Source: Paenibacillus sp. BIHB 4019
GTDB lineage: Bacteria > Bacillota > Bacilli > Paenibacillales > Paenibacillaceae
Length of the DNA: 64,000 nucleotides
Assembly: GCF_002741035.1 (NCBI RefSeq)
Contig: NZ_CP016808.1
Location: forward strand, 2,182,001 to 2,246,000
Reading direction: 5' to 3'
A model generated the notes under the pieces. The model searched no databases, was not told the origin of the DNA, and saw only the letters and a program-made list of their open reading frames with translations. Shown piece by piece: positions 53,425 to 62,445 of the stretch; within the stretch, counting starts at the first letter, position 1, and every line of letters starts with the position of its first letter. A program made the position numbers and the translations under genes.

Positions 53425-54117
53425 TTAGGCTTGCTTCGCCTTGTAGCTGTTCAGCCACTTGTAAGCGGCAACGGCCAGCACCGAGCCGGCAAGCGGGGCA
53501 ATAAGGAATACCCACACTTGAGATAAAGCCTGCCCGCCAAGCAGCAATGCGGGTCCCAAGCTTCTCGCAGGATTCACGGAAGTCCCCGTTAAGGCGATCC
53601 CAAGAATATGGACAAAAGCGAGTGTCAGCCCGATAACGAGGCCCGTTACATTTCCATTGCCCTCAGTTGAGGTCACACCCAATATCGTATAAATAAATAC
53701 GAAGGTTAAGATGATTTCCACAATGAATGCCATCAGTGCTGAAATTCCGATCCCATAGCCAGCGCCAAAACCGTTCTGGCCGAGCCCTGTCGTAGGCAGG
53801 CCTGCGGAGACAATGATGGCGTACAAAACAGCGGAGCCTGCAATAGCGCCAGCGATTTGCGAAACCACGTATCCGATGAAATCCGCTCCCGATAGCTTCC
53901 GGCTAATGAGCATGGCGAGTGAAACTGCCGGATTGATTTGACACCCCGAAATCGGTCCGATGACGTAGGCCATCGCCACAATAGACAGCCCGAATGCCAA
54001 TGCAATGCCCAAATAGCCAAGCTCAGCTCCCGCTGTAGCCGCACTGCCGCAGCCGAATAGAACAAGGACGAAGGTTCCAATAAATTCGGCTGCACATTTT
54101 TTGAATGACGCGTTCAT
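53425..54117 (-). CDS. MIP-family aquaporin
   Basis: A 230-residue channel with six spans and both half-helix motifs, INPAVSLA and VNPARSLGP. The residue before the first motif, usually His in AqpZ (GHxNPA), is Gln here (GCQINPA). The second motif with Arg fits a water-selective filter. It passes water or small solutes across the membrane. GGGAGG precedes the ATG. Confidence 0.92.
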   Translation of the reverse strand: MNASFKKCAAEFIGTFVLVLFGCGSAATAGAELGYLGIALAFGLSIVAMAYVIGPISGCQINPAVSLAMLISRKLSGADFIGYVVSQIAGAIAGSAVLYAIIVSAGLPTTGLGQNGFGAGYGIGISALMAFIVEIILTFVFIYTILGVTSTEGNGNVTGLVIGLTLAFVHILGIALTGTSVNPARSLGPALLLGGQALSQVWVFLIAPLAGSVLAVAAYKWLNSYKAKQA

Positions 54118-54328
54118 AACTTACCTCCCAAGGATTAAAAATCTTTTTGATTATAAGGGAGGCTCATCTACAAAAACTGAACATGGTGCGGAGAAGCGCT
54201 CAACTAGAGGTTAAATACAACCAAAGACGGTGCCCTATTTCATCCATGCGATGGATTTAGAAGGATCGGCAGTGAAGTAAGATGGAGTTATCAGCTGAAA
54301 TGATAGGGAATGGAAAGGAACACATGAG

Positions 54329-55360
54329 ATGAAAATTGTTTTAAAACCAGCTTTAATGATTAGCACCATCCTGATTGCACTAATCCTGCTAGCGCTTTTC
54401 TTCCCGACATGGACGCCCCGTATAAAAGGCGAGAATAGTATAAGTGTGCTGGAACACGTGGAGCTGAACGGTACCAAACAAGAGATTATGATTCGGGGCA
54501 ACGATCGGAATAATCCGGTTATTTTAAATGTGCATGGAGGGCCAGGGGCTTCGGAAATTCCCTTTGCAAAAAAAATGCAGGATCTACTGGAAACGAAGTT
54601 CACCATCGTTAACTACGATCAAAGGGCGAGCGGCAAATCCTATCATTTTTCCGAGGACTATTCTAACCTCTCCTCTGATTTGCTGGTGAAGGATTTGCTC
54701 GCGGTAACGGATTACATAACGGAACGGCTTGAAAAAGAGAAGATTATTCTGATCGGGCATTCCTACGGCACCTATCTTGCTACGCAAGCTGCTTCAAGAG
54801 CTCCTGAAAAGTACGAAGCCTATATCGGAATCGGTCAAATGGGGGATACGGTAGAAAGCGAGATCGACGCTCTGCATTACGTTTTAGAACAGGCCGGGCA
54901 AGAAGGAAATGCGGAAGATGCAGCTCAACTGCAGCAATTGCAGGAAGCTATTGAGAATGGTGGCGCCCTGACTCCTCGCGGCTATGTCAATAAATACGGC
55001 GGGGCTTCCAGACTAACCAAAATTCCAGACGCTACTTTGGTGAATCTGACGTTCACTAGCGAATACAACTTGCTCGATGCCATCCGTTACAACAAAGGAA
55101 TGAATCAATCCCAAGGGATATTGATTGAGGAGGTGTTTAAGCATCCGTTGCCAACCTTGGTCAACAAGCTGGATCTGCCCGTTTATTTTGTAATGGGGGA
55201 TTATGACTTTATGACTTCATCCCAAGCAGCCCGGCATTATTTTGACAGTATTGAAGCTGAACACAAGGAATTCCTGCCTTATGCGGAATCGGCGCATTAC
55301 CCGCAATACGAAGAAAAGGAACGTTTTGTGAGGTGGATGTCGGATACCTTTCTAGATTAG
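54329..55360 (+). CDS. Membrane-anchored alpha/beta hydrolase (proline iminopeptidase-like)
   Basis: A 343-residue protein with an N-terminal signal anchor (ISTILIALILLALFFP). The hydrolase domain has HGGPGASE, the nucleophile elbow GHSYGT (Ser about 146) and a late SAHYPQYEE His. HGGPG is the S33 proline iminopeptidase motif, and many such proteins are lactonases or esterases instead. The active site is predicted outside the membrane. AAAGGA precedes the ATG. Confidence 0.82.
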   Translation: MKIVLKPALMISTILIALILLALFFPTWTPRIKGENSISVLEHVELNGTKQEIMIRGNDRNNPVILNVHGGPGASEIPFAKKMQDLLETKFTIVNYDQRASGKSYHFSEDYSNLSSDLLVKDLLAVTDYITERLEKEKIILIGHSYGTYLATQAASRAPEKYEAYIGIGQMGDTVESEIDALHYVLEQAGQEGNAEDAAQLQQLQEAIENGGALTPRGYVNKYGGASRLTKIPDATLVNLTFTSEYNLLDAIRYNKGMNQSQGILIEEVFKHPLPTLVNKLDLPVYFVMGDYDFMTSSQAARHYFDSIEAEHKEFLPYAESAHYPQYEEKERFVRWMSDTFLD

Positions 55361-55369
55361 AAAAATAAC

Positions 55370-55432
55370 GAATAGGCTCCCCCTATAGCAGACAAGTTTG
55401 TGATAAAACCTGTGCTGTAGGGAGAGCCTATT
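55370..55432. terminator. Long hairpin between hydrolase and sugar ABC operon
   Basis: AATAGGCTCCCCCTATAGC pairs imperfectly with GCTGTAGGGAGAGCCTATT around a 25-base loop. It lies between two convergent units and may end both. T-runs are weak on the plus side and TTATTTTT on the minus side. Confidence 0.55.
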
Positions 55433-55492
55433 CACCTTCTCATATTGAAAGCAAAGTATAGCTGGCTGGCCTTGTCGGCGTTGCTATAACGT

Positions 55493-56299
55493 TTAGCCTT
55501 TGACTGCACCAGCGGTCAAGCCTTTCATGAACGTTTTCGAACCAAGAATAAACAGAATCAGGACGGGAATCGTCGTCATCGTAAGGGCAGTCATTCGCGC
55601 TGCGTAATCTGTCCGGTGTACGATACCCAAATTCGAGATAAAGATCGGAAGCGTGTACCACTCGGACTTGTTAATCGTGACGAGCGGCAGCAAATAGTTG
55701 TTCCATGACCATAGAAACACCAGCGTTGCCAGCGTCGCCAAGCCCGGTTTCATTATCGGCAGTACAATGCGCAATAAGATGCCCGGCTCGGAGCAGCCGT
55801 CGATACGCGCGCACTCCAGTAAATCGGTTGGAATCGAATCGCGCATGAACTGGATCATAAAAAAGGCACCGAACGGAAATGCCGCCCAGACGAGAATGAC
55901 CGGCCACAGCGTATTGCCGACACCGAGATGTCTCATTTCAATAATATAACCGATTAATCCGACCTGGGTCGGTACCATCATCGTAATAATAACGAAGGTC
56001 TGAAGCAGCTTGCGACCGCGGAATTCAAACTTCGCCACGGCATAGCCGATGAGCGTGCTGGTGAGTGTCGCCAGCAAGACAGAGGCAACGGATACGATCA
56101 AGCTGTTTCCGTATACTTTTAGAAAATCGGCCTGCAGGACGGTCTTCAGGTTTTCTCCCAAATAGTTGCCCGGAAGTATCGGAATTCCCTTGAATAAATC
56201 CTCGCTGTAATGCGTTCCCATCACGATCATAATATAGAACGGAAAGAGCGAGAGCAGGGAGATGACAATTAGACAAAACCACATGCTGGCTGTTTTCAT
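55493..56299 (-). CDS. Carbohydrate ABC transporter permease (MalG/GanQ type)
   Basis: A 268-residue inner-membrane permease with six spans and the EAA loop ECARIDGCSEPGILLRIVLP that contacts the ATPase. It overlaps the upstream permease gene by 4 bases and has GGAGGACAAACG before the ATG. No ATPase gene is in the operon, so a shared MsmX-type ATPase is probably used. Confidence 0.9.
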   Translation of the reverse strand: MKTASMWFCLIVISLLSLFPFYIMIVMGTHYSEDLFKGIPILPGNYLGENLKTVLQADFLKVYGNSLIVSVASVLLATLTSTLIGYAVAKFEFRGRKLLQTFVIITMMVPTQVGLIGYIIEMRHLGVGNTLWPVILVWAAFPFGAFFMIQFMRDSIPTDLLECARIDGCSEPGILLRIVLPIMKPGLATLATLVFLWSWNNYLLPLVTINKSEWYTLPIFISNLGIVHRTDYAARMTALTMTTIPVLILFILGSKTFMKGLTAGAVKG

Positions 56300-57246
56300 C
56301 GTTTGTCCTCCTTAGGTGCTGTGAGTTTATAGCTAAGAATGGAGAATAATACGATTAGCAGGAACAGCGAGTAGGCAATGGCTGAAGCATAGCCGAAACG
56401 TGTATTGGAACCGAATGACTCATCCACAAATTTCCAAATAATAGTGAGAGCTGTGTTATCAGGACCGCCTACCTGTGCGGAGCCCGACCATCCGCCGTAA
56501 AGCAGCTTTGGCTCATCAAACAATTGCAATCCGTTAATAACGGAGGTAACGACGAGAAATACGATAATATTTCGCAGCAAGGGCATCGTAATTTTGCGGA
56601 AGGTATGAAGTCCCGTAGAGCCGTCCATCTTGGCCGCTTCGTATACGTCTTGCGGAATGACGGTCATGCCGGCCATGAAAATAATCATAAAATACCCGAG
56701 ATTGCGCCAAATGACCATTAGAGCAATAATGGCCCGGGAGCCCCATGGGTCTTGAAGCCAGTAAAAACCTTCTTCCAATAGGTTGAATTTCGTAAGGAGC
56801 AGGTTCACAAGACCGGTCTGCCAGTCAAACATGTAGGAAAAAATAAAGCCGATGGCTACCGGAGTCGTAATATATGGCAGTACATTAATGGTCTGAAATA
56901 ATCTCTTGCCGCGCGTTAAATGGAAAGTCCAATACGCCAGCGTGAGCCCTAAAATCAAGGTTATTGGAATAAACATCGCCATCATAATCAGGGTGTTCCA
57001 CAAGGACTTAATGAACAAAGGGTCATTCGTCCAAAGCTGCACATAGTTTTTTAAGCCGATAAACGTCTTGTCGCCTATGCCGTTCCAGTCATGCAGACTG
57101 AGCACAAATGAGTAAAGGACTGGATACAATTGAAACGCCGCATACGTCAGCACGAAAGGCAGGGCGAAAAGATAGGGCCACATGCGTGGCCCCCATCTGC
57201 GTTTGCTGGATGCGGCGGAAGTCTTAATTATGCGTTCCGCATTCAC
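56296..57246 (-). CDS. Carbohydrate ABC transporter permease (MalF/GanP type)
   Basis: A 316-residue permease with six spans and the EAA loop YEAAKMDGSTGLHTFRKITMP. The frame opens at TTG 57267. GTG 57246 is preferred because GAGGG lies 6 bases before it, whereas it abuts ATG 57252. It pairs with the MalG-type permease to form the channel of the sugar importer. Confidence 0.88.
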   Translation of the reverse strand: MNAERIIKTSAASSKRRWGPRMWPYLFALPFVLTYAAFQLYPVLYSFVLSLHDWNGIGDKTFIGLKNYVQLWTNDPLFIKSLWNTLIMMAMFIPITLILGLTLAYWTFHLTRGKRLFQTINVLPYITTPVAIGFIFSYMFDWQTGLVNLLLTKFNLLEEGFYWLQDPWGSRAIIALMVIWRNLGYFMIIFMAGMTVIPQDVYEAAKMDGSTGLHTFRKITMPLLRNIIVFLVVTSVINGLQLFDEPKLLYGGWSGSAQVGGPDNTALTIIWKFVDESFGSNTRFGYASAIAYSLFLLIVLFSILSYKLTAPKEDKR

Positions 57247-57270
57247 GGTCATCCCTCGTTTTCCCAAAAT

Positions 57271-58647
57271 TTACTTAATGGTCGCGTCGGACGCTTTGTT
57301 TTTCGTTTCTTGGATGAACTTTTGCAGCGCGGAGTCGGCAGTGACCGATCCATCCTTCATCCATAGCGGGTACAGCGCGTTAAACACAGAGTCTACGACG
57401 GAATCGTATTTGGACTGTGCTTCGCCCTTCATATCCGGAACGATATTTTCGACGAAGTATTTCGCAAGATTTTGGCCGCCGAAAAATTCATCATAAGGCC
57501 CCGGCGCGTCGATGAGCGCTTTTTGGGTTTCATAGAACGACTTGGAGCTGGTCATGTTGCCGAATGTCTTAAAGTTGAAGGCTGAGCCTTCATCGGACAA
57601 ATAAGCGTATTGGATAAATGCCCAAGCAGCATCCTTGACTTTGCTGTCCTTGTAAATGCCGATCGCGGTTCCGCCGCGGGTAAATCCGCCTTCTGGCGCT
57701 TTGAGAAGACCCCAGCGTCCCGATCCGTCCGGATCGTTCGCGGATATATGCCATTTGGCTCCCCATGGCGCCATTGGATAGAACATGAACTCGCCTTTCG
57801 CCATGGAAGCAGACCAAGCTGGCGTCCACAGTTCATTTTTGCCGATAATGCCTGCGTCACGCATCTCAAACAAGCGGTTCAAAGGCTTTTGCAGCTTGCT
57901 CGTCAAATCGATTTCTGTGCCGTTTACGTAGGAAGCAAAATTCTGCCCTTTCAAAACGAGAAAGGCGTCGCCCAGACCAGGGAACATGAGCACCTTGTCA
58001 GCACTTTTCTCTTTAAGCTCCTTGCCGGCAGCGATGAAATCATCCCAAGTGGAAATCTTTTTCTCTAGCTCAGCTGGATCATCTGTGCCCCAGTATTGTT
58101 TCGCCAAATCTCTCCGGTAAGCGAAGCCGGCAGGCGTTAGCGTTTGATCGACGGCAATGACTTCGCCCTTGGAATTAGAGACGTAAGGCACAATGTAATC
58201 TAAAATGGTGCTTTTATCGAAGTTATAAGGTGCCGCTTCCAAATTGTCGAGCACACCAAGGTCAAACAGCTTGCCGCGGTAGGCCGACTCCCCAAGAATG
58301 ACGTCCGGAACGTCAGAGCCGGAAGCGATACCGCTTTGCAGCTTCTGCAAGTAATCGTTCGGATTAACGACCGTTACTTCGACTTTGATGTTCGGATATT
58401 TTTTATTGAATTCTACGATCATGCCCTTCTGAAACGCTTCATCCCAATCCCAGACTTTAACGGTGCCGCTAATCTGTGTTGGATCAGTGCTGGCTGCAGT
58501 TGACGCCGCAGGAGCAGCCGTGCCTCCGTTGTTGCCAGTACCGTTGTCACCAGTGGTGTTGTTGCCGCCGCAGGCTGCGAGCAGCCCAGTCAGCATCAGC
58601 ACAGATACGAAACCGCCCACCCATTTGGCCTTCTTTTTGATGTTCAT
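57271..58647 (-). CDS. Sugar ABC transporter substrate-binding lipoprotein
   Basis: A 458-residue lipoprotein with signal and lipobox LTGLLAAC, a Gly/Asn/Thr linker, then an SBP_bac_1 (CUT1) fold with VKVWDWDEAFQKGMIVEFNKKYP. It binds an oligosaccharide outside the membrane. AGGGGG precedes the ATG. It heads the three-gene transporter set and lies downstream of the YesM/YesN-type regulators, which probably sense the same sugar. Confidence 0.92.
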   Translation of the reverse strand: MNIKKKAKWVGGFVSVLMLTGLLAACGGNNTTGDNGTGNNGGTAAPAASTAASTDPTQISGTVKVWDWDEAFQKGMIVEFNKKYPNIKVEVTVVNPNDYLQKLQSGIASGSDVPDVILGESAYRGKLFDLGVLDNLEAAPYNFDKSTILDYIVPYVSNSKGEVIAVDQTLTPAGFAYRRDLAKQYWGTDDPAELEKKISTWDDFIAAGKELKEKSADKVLMFPGLGDAFLVLKGQNFASYVNGTEIDLTSKLQKPLNRLFEMRDAGIIGKNELWTPAWSASMAKGEFMFYPMAPWGAKWHISANDPDGSGRWGLLKAPEGGFTRGGTAIGIYKDSKVKDAAWAFIQYAYLSDEGSAFNFKTFGNMTSSKSFYETQKALIDAPGPYDEFFGGQNLAKYFVENIVPDMKGEAQSKYDSVVDSVFNALYPLWMKDGSVTADSALQKFIQETKNKASDATIK

Positions 58648-58673
58648 GTTGGTGAGTCCCCCTAAAGTAATTT

Positions 58674-58687
58674 TGTAAGTGCTTACA
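58674..58687. promoter_or_regulatory. cre-like palindrome upstream of sugar-binding gene
   Basis: TGTAAGTGCTTACA is a near-perfect palindrome. It differs from the strong CcpA site TGTAAGCGCTTACA at one central base. It lies 27 bases before the start codon on the minus strand. A LacI-type repressor or CcpA could bind. Confidence 0.55.
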
Positions 58688-58766
58688 CTGCTATCGTAAC
58701 TCAGGACCCTGTTAGGCGGTAATCAGCCAAAACGGTGATTTCGTATAAAATCCGGTGATCAAGTCG

Positions 58767-58824
58767 ATTTCTCCGCGAAACGAAAGCTTTGCCGCCAGAG
58801 GCTGGCTTCAGCCGTTTACGCTTG
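58767..58824. repeat. 58-bp direct repeat, unit 1
   Basis: ATTTCTCCGCGAAACG ... CCGTTTACGCTTG, 55 of 58 bases identical to the unit at 58865-58922. It contains the CCGCCAGAGGCTGGC module related to copy A near 3430. Confidence 0.85.
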
Positions 58825-58870
58825 AAATATAGGAAAGCATATGATTTATCCATCCTTTCTCTATATTTCT
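58824..58870. repeat. Dispersed hairpin repeat, copy B
   Basis: GAAATATAGGAAAGCATATG ... CATCCTTTCTCTATATTTC is an imperfect inverted repeat matching 3363-3412. Here it lies between the two 58-bp units. Confidence 0.75.
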
Positions 58871-58922
58871 CCGCGAAACGGTAACTTTGCCGCCAGAGGC
58901 TGGCTTCAGCCGTTTACGCTTG
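58865..58922. repeat. 58-bp direct repeat, unit 2, running into the kinase gene end
   Basis: This unit overlaps the last codons of the histidine kinase gene: the final Gln, Ala and TAA stop (58914-58922) are repeat sequence. The kinase C-terminus may thus have been reshaped by the repeat. Confidence 0.8.
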
Positions 58923-60656
58923 TTCCATCCAAGGAAGCTTAATTCGTATCAGGGTGCCCTCTCCCTGTCCACTAAATACTTCCAGGCGCGCCGAAGCGCC
59001 AAAATGGGTTTGCAGCCGCTCCTGAATGTTGGACAGACCGATTCCCCTCGTACGCTCGGGCTCTGGTCCTCCCTGTCCCATTTGCATCCTCCAGCCTTCC
59101 TCGGGCACCGTCATGCCTTGCCCGTTGTCCTCCACTTCCAAAACAAGCTGTTCCCCGTCCCGGTAAGCCCGCACAATAATCGTGCCCTCTTCCAGATCCG
59201 ACGGAATGATGCCGTGCACGATAGCGTTCTCCACGAGCGGCTGAAGCGCCAGCCGGGGAACCGAACGGTCAAGCAGCGTTTCATCCACCTCCCAGACGAG
59301 CCGGAATTGGCCAGGGTAACGCGTCTGCTGGATGACCGTATATTTGTCGATAATCCGCTTTTCTTCCGACAACGGCGCGCGCACAGCTCCCTCCCCCGTC
59401 TTGATCGTGTTTTGCAAAATAGAGATGAGCGCCTGCGTCACTTCGGCCGCTTCTGCTCCGCGATTGGCATGCGACAAGTAAATGACGGTGTTCAAGGAGT
59501 TGTATAGAAAATGCGGATTGATCTGGGCCATCAATAAATCAATTTGCATTTGCCGTTTCACCGTTTCGTTCTGTACGGCAGTGTCCATCAGGCTTTTCAA
59601 ATCTCTAACCATTCGATTGAAGCCTGTGCCCAAAATTTCCAGCTCGTCCCCGCTGCGGATTTGGACGCTTGTCCCGAGATCGCCGACCGCTACGCGCTTC
59701 ATCGCATTTGTCAGCCGAATCAATGGTCTCATCAGATTGACGATAATAGGAAGCATGACGACGAGCGTTACGATAATGGCGGTAATAATGATGATGATAT
59801 AGAAAAAGAAAACACGATTAATTTTCATAAATAATTTGCTCTTGGACAGCAAAGCCGCCTGTTTCCATCCCTGGCTCATCGCATCGTCGGTCAACACGAT
59901 GGTGCGGGCGTCCTCCGCGAACGGCTGGCCGGAATGCAAGGCGCTCGCCATAAACGCCCGATCTGCATCCGGCAGCTTCTCATTCGCCTCCAGCAGCAAA
60001 GCCCCTGAGCCGGTGAACAGCTCGATTTGCTCGAAATCCTGCGCGCTTTGCAAGAAGACGTTGGATAGTTCGGAATAGGCAATATCGATGACAAGATAGC
60101 TATCCGCCTCTAAGTCCTGCCCGATTGGACGGTATTTCAGCACGTAACTAAATACTTGGCGGTTCCCGCTAATAAAGAAGAAGGAGTGCGGCTCGCTATA
60201 GGCAGCGCGTGTATCTTTCATTTTCACAAACCAGTCCTGCTTCAAGTACTCGGAGAAATATTCCTCATATCCGCTATAGTTCGAATAGGTTTCCTCGTTC
60301 GGTGCAACGATCACGACATTCAAGATGAAGTTGCTGAGCGCCACGAACCGCCCGAGCTTCTCCTGTACGGCCTGCTTGCGAAAATAATTCACTTCAATAT
60401 CCTCGCTAGCTGGCGCGTTAATAAGAGCGGTTATTTCCTCGTCGGATACGATGTACTCCGCTGTCTTGACGACCTGCTCTTGAATTTTCTTCAATTGGAA
60501 CGAAATTTGCGCGAGCTTCGTCCGGCTGTCCTTAATCGATTGCTCGCGAATAATGTCCTTGGCGTAGTCATAGATGAAGAAGCCGCTAAGAATAAGCGAA
60601 ATGGAGACGACTAGAACGGTGCTGGCGATAATTTTGGTGCGTATTCTCATGCGCAT
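58914..60656 (-). CDS. YesM-type sensor histidine kinase
   Basis: A 580-residue kinase with a span near the N-terminus, an extracellular sensor, a second span at about 282-305, a HAMP domain, then a His_kinase domain (phospho-His in QINPHFLYNSLN) and HATPase_c (VEDNGQGM, GIGLSNIQERL). It phosphorylates the YesN-type regulator encoded 7 bases upstream. The pair precedes a sugar ABC transporter and probably induces it. The last two residues and stop lie in a 58-bp intergenic repeat. Confidence 0.92.
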   Translation of the reverse strand: MRMRIRTKIIASTVLVVSISLILSGFFIYDYAKDIIREQSIKDSRTKLAQISFQLKKIQEQVVKTAEYIVSDEEITALINAPASEDIEVNYFRKQAVQEKLGRFVALSNFILNVVIVAPNEETYSNYSGYEEYFSEYLKQDWFVKMKDTRAAYSEPHSFFFISGNRQVFSYVLKYRPIGQDLEADSYLVIDIAYSELSNVFLQSAQDFEQIELFTGSGALLLEANEKLPDADRAFMASALHSGQPFAEDARTIVLTDDAMSQGWKQAALLSKSKLFMKINRVFFFYIIIIITAIIVTLVVMLPIIVNLMRPLIRLTNAMKRVAVGDLGTSVQIRSGDELEILGTGFNRMVRDLKSLMDTAVQNETVKRQMQIDLLMAQINPHFLYNSLNTVIYLSHANRGAEAAEVTQALISILQNTIKTGEGAVRAPLSEEKRIIDKYTVIQQTRYPGQFRLVWEVDETLLDRSVPRLALQPLVENAIVHGIIPSDLEEGTIIVRAYRDGEQLVLEVEDNGQGMTVPEEGWRMQMGQGGPEPERTRGIGLSNIQERLQTHFGASARLEVFSGQGEGTLIRIKLPWMEQA

Positions 60657-60663
60657 TGCAAGT

Positions 60664-62220
60664 TCACCTGCGTTTCTCCATATATTCGAGCGGGGTCATG
60701 CCCGTCATCTTGCGAAATACTTGGCTGAAATACTGCCCATTGCGGAAGCCGACCCGGTCAGCGATTTCATACACCTTGAGATTCCCCTCGTCCAGCAGCA
60801 GCTTGGCCTTCTCCATCCGGATTTCTGTGAGTCGGTCGAGTGCCGTCTGGCCCGTCTCCAGCTTGAACAAGTGGCGGAAGTGGTCGCGCGAAATGCCGAG
60901 CTGCCTTGCAATCGCATCTGCATCGAGCTCGGGATCGCTGTAATGCCGTTCCATCTGCTCGAGTGCTTGGCGCACTTTGCGGGACACCGCGGGCAGCCCG
61001 GATGTCGCTTCTGCAAGCGCATTCAACTCCGTTAAAAACCAATCGCGAATTCCCATAAGCGAGGTCCAGTCGGCTGTTGTGCCGGGGCCAGCTGCCCAAG
61101 CTTCTGCTAGAGAAGGCAGTCCGCAAGTGGAGCGATAGCGATTTAATACGGCGACCAGCTGCCGGCACAGATCGGCGAATCCCACCGCATCCTTTGCCGC
61201 CAATGCTCGCGCGAACAAAGCAGAAATCTCCCGTGCTGCTGCTTCATATTGGTGGCCCGGAAGCAGTTCTTTCGTCTTCGCCAGGCCTTCTTCCCAATCC
61301 AAATGTACGGAGGCGTTCTCTTCTGCACGCCGCAGCTCGTTCAGCCGGAACAGGTGGCTAGGGGCATAGAACATTGCCTGCGACAGCCATTTCAAAGCTT
61401 CAGCCAGCTTTGCGGGAACGTCTGCCCGGTTTGGCAAGCCATAGGCCATCGCCATTGCTGCCGGGCGGCCCGTCAATTGTTCTATCGTCCGGCGAGCTTC
61501 GACCGCCTTCTCCTCCAGCAGCTCTCGCATCTTGCCCTCCCCCCTGCTGCTCTTATCCCCGTAAATAAGAACAAAGCAGCTTTCTAAAAAGGGGATCGCT
61601 GCTAGCAGGCTGGAATCTCCTGCATCGGGCCAGTCCGTCGGCCATTCGGGCTTACCTATAGCCGTGCCGGGCAGCAGCGGCATAATTCGGGCAGGCTCAA
61701 GCACCAGCAGATGAAGCCGGTCGAACGCTGCGCCCACCTCAGCCGTCGCCGTCCTCCACTGTGCGTCCGACAGAGGTCTCCCGCCGAGCCAATCAATGAG
61801 CAATCGGCCGCGGTCATTTTTCCGGAGCCGCTTATCGCTCTCGATCTCTTCCCTTAAGCCGCCAAGCTCCCGCTTGACCGCTTCCGCATCCATCTCATGC
61901 TTAATCCAATAATTCGAGACGCCGAGCTTTAGCGCTTCCTTGGCGTACTCGAATTCCTTATAGGAGGTGAGCAGCACGATTTTCAGCACCAGCCCCTCCG
62001 CCAGCAGCTCCCTGCTAAGCGCGAGCCCATCCTTTCCGGGCATGACGATATCCATAATGATCAGGTCCGGGCGGTGCTCCCGCGCCAGTTTTACGACCTG
62101 CGACGGCTTGTTCGCCGTGCAGACGATTTCATATCCGAGCTGCTGCCACGATATCAGATTTTTCATATGTTCTATCGCCAGCACTTCATCATCCACGAGC
62201 ATCACTTTAACCCAGTTCAT
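60664..62220 (-). CDS. YesN-type response regulator (receiver plus AraC HTH)
   Basis: A 518-residue regulator with an N-terminal receiver domain (phospho-Asp in LIIMDIVMPGKDG, about 55), a long middle region, and a C-terminal AraC-type HTH pair (RQLGISRDHFRHLFK and GFRNGQYFSQVFRKMTGMTPLEY). It binds DNA to switch on sugar-uptake genes once phosphorylated by the YesM-type kinase. GGGGACGGG precedes the ATG. It is the first gene of the five-gene minus-strand group. Confidence 0.92.
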   Translation of the reverse strand: MNWVKVMLVDDEVLAIEHMKNLISWQQLGYEIVCTANKPSQVVKLAREHRPDLIIMDIVMPGKDGLALSRELLAEGLVLKIVLLTSYKEFEYAKEALKLGVSNYWIKHEMDAEAVKRELGGLREEIESDKRLRKNDRGRLLIDWLGGRPLSDAQWRTATAEVGAAFDRLHLLVLEPARIMPLLPGTAIGKPEWPTDWPDAGDSSLLAAIPFLESCFVLIYGDKSSRGEGKMRELLEEKAVEARRTIEQLTGRPAAMAMAYGLPNRADVPAKLAEALKWLSQAMFYAPSHLFRLNELRRAEENASVHLDWEEGLAKTKELLPGHQYEAAAREISALFARALAAKDAVGFADLCRQLVAVLNRYRSTCGLPSLAEAWAAGPGTTADWTSLMGIRDWFLTELNALAEATSGLPAVSRKVRQALEQMERHYSDPELDADAIARQLGISRDHFRHLFKLETGQTALDRLTEIRMEKAKLLLDEGNLKVYEIADRVGFRNGQYFSQVFRKMTGMTPLEYMEKRR

Positions 62221-62445
62221 GCGTTTCCCGTCCCCTATCCTCTATGCTCGAATAACTTGGGTCAAGTATACGACGAAAATCTGCAAAATTGTATCTTTAG
62301 TGTATGGCTTGGCCGTGCGCGGAGCAGGTTGAAACGGCGTATTTGATTGGGATGTGCTATCATAAAAAGGGATATTATGAAAATAAGTCATGTGCAGTCG
62401 AGCAAGCTGGCATGCAATCACTTTTAGAAGGCAGGATTCGTTTAA

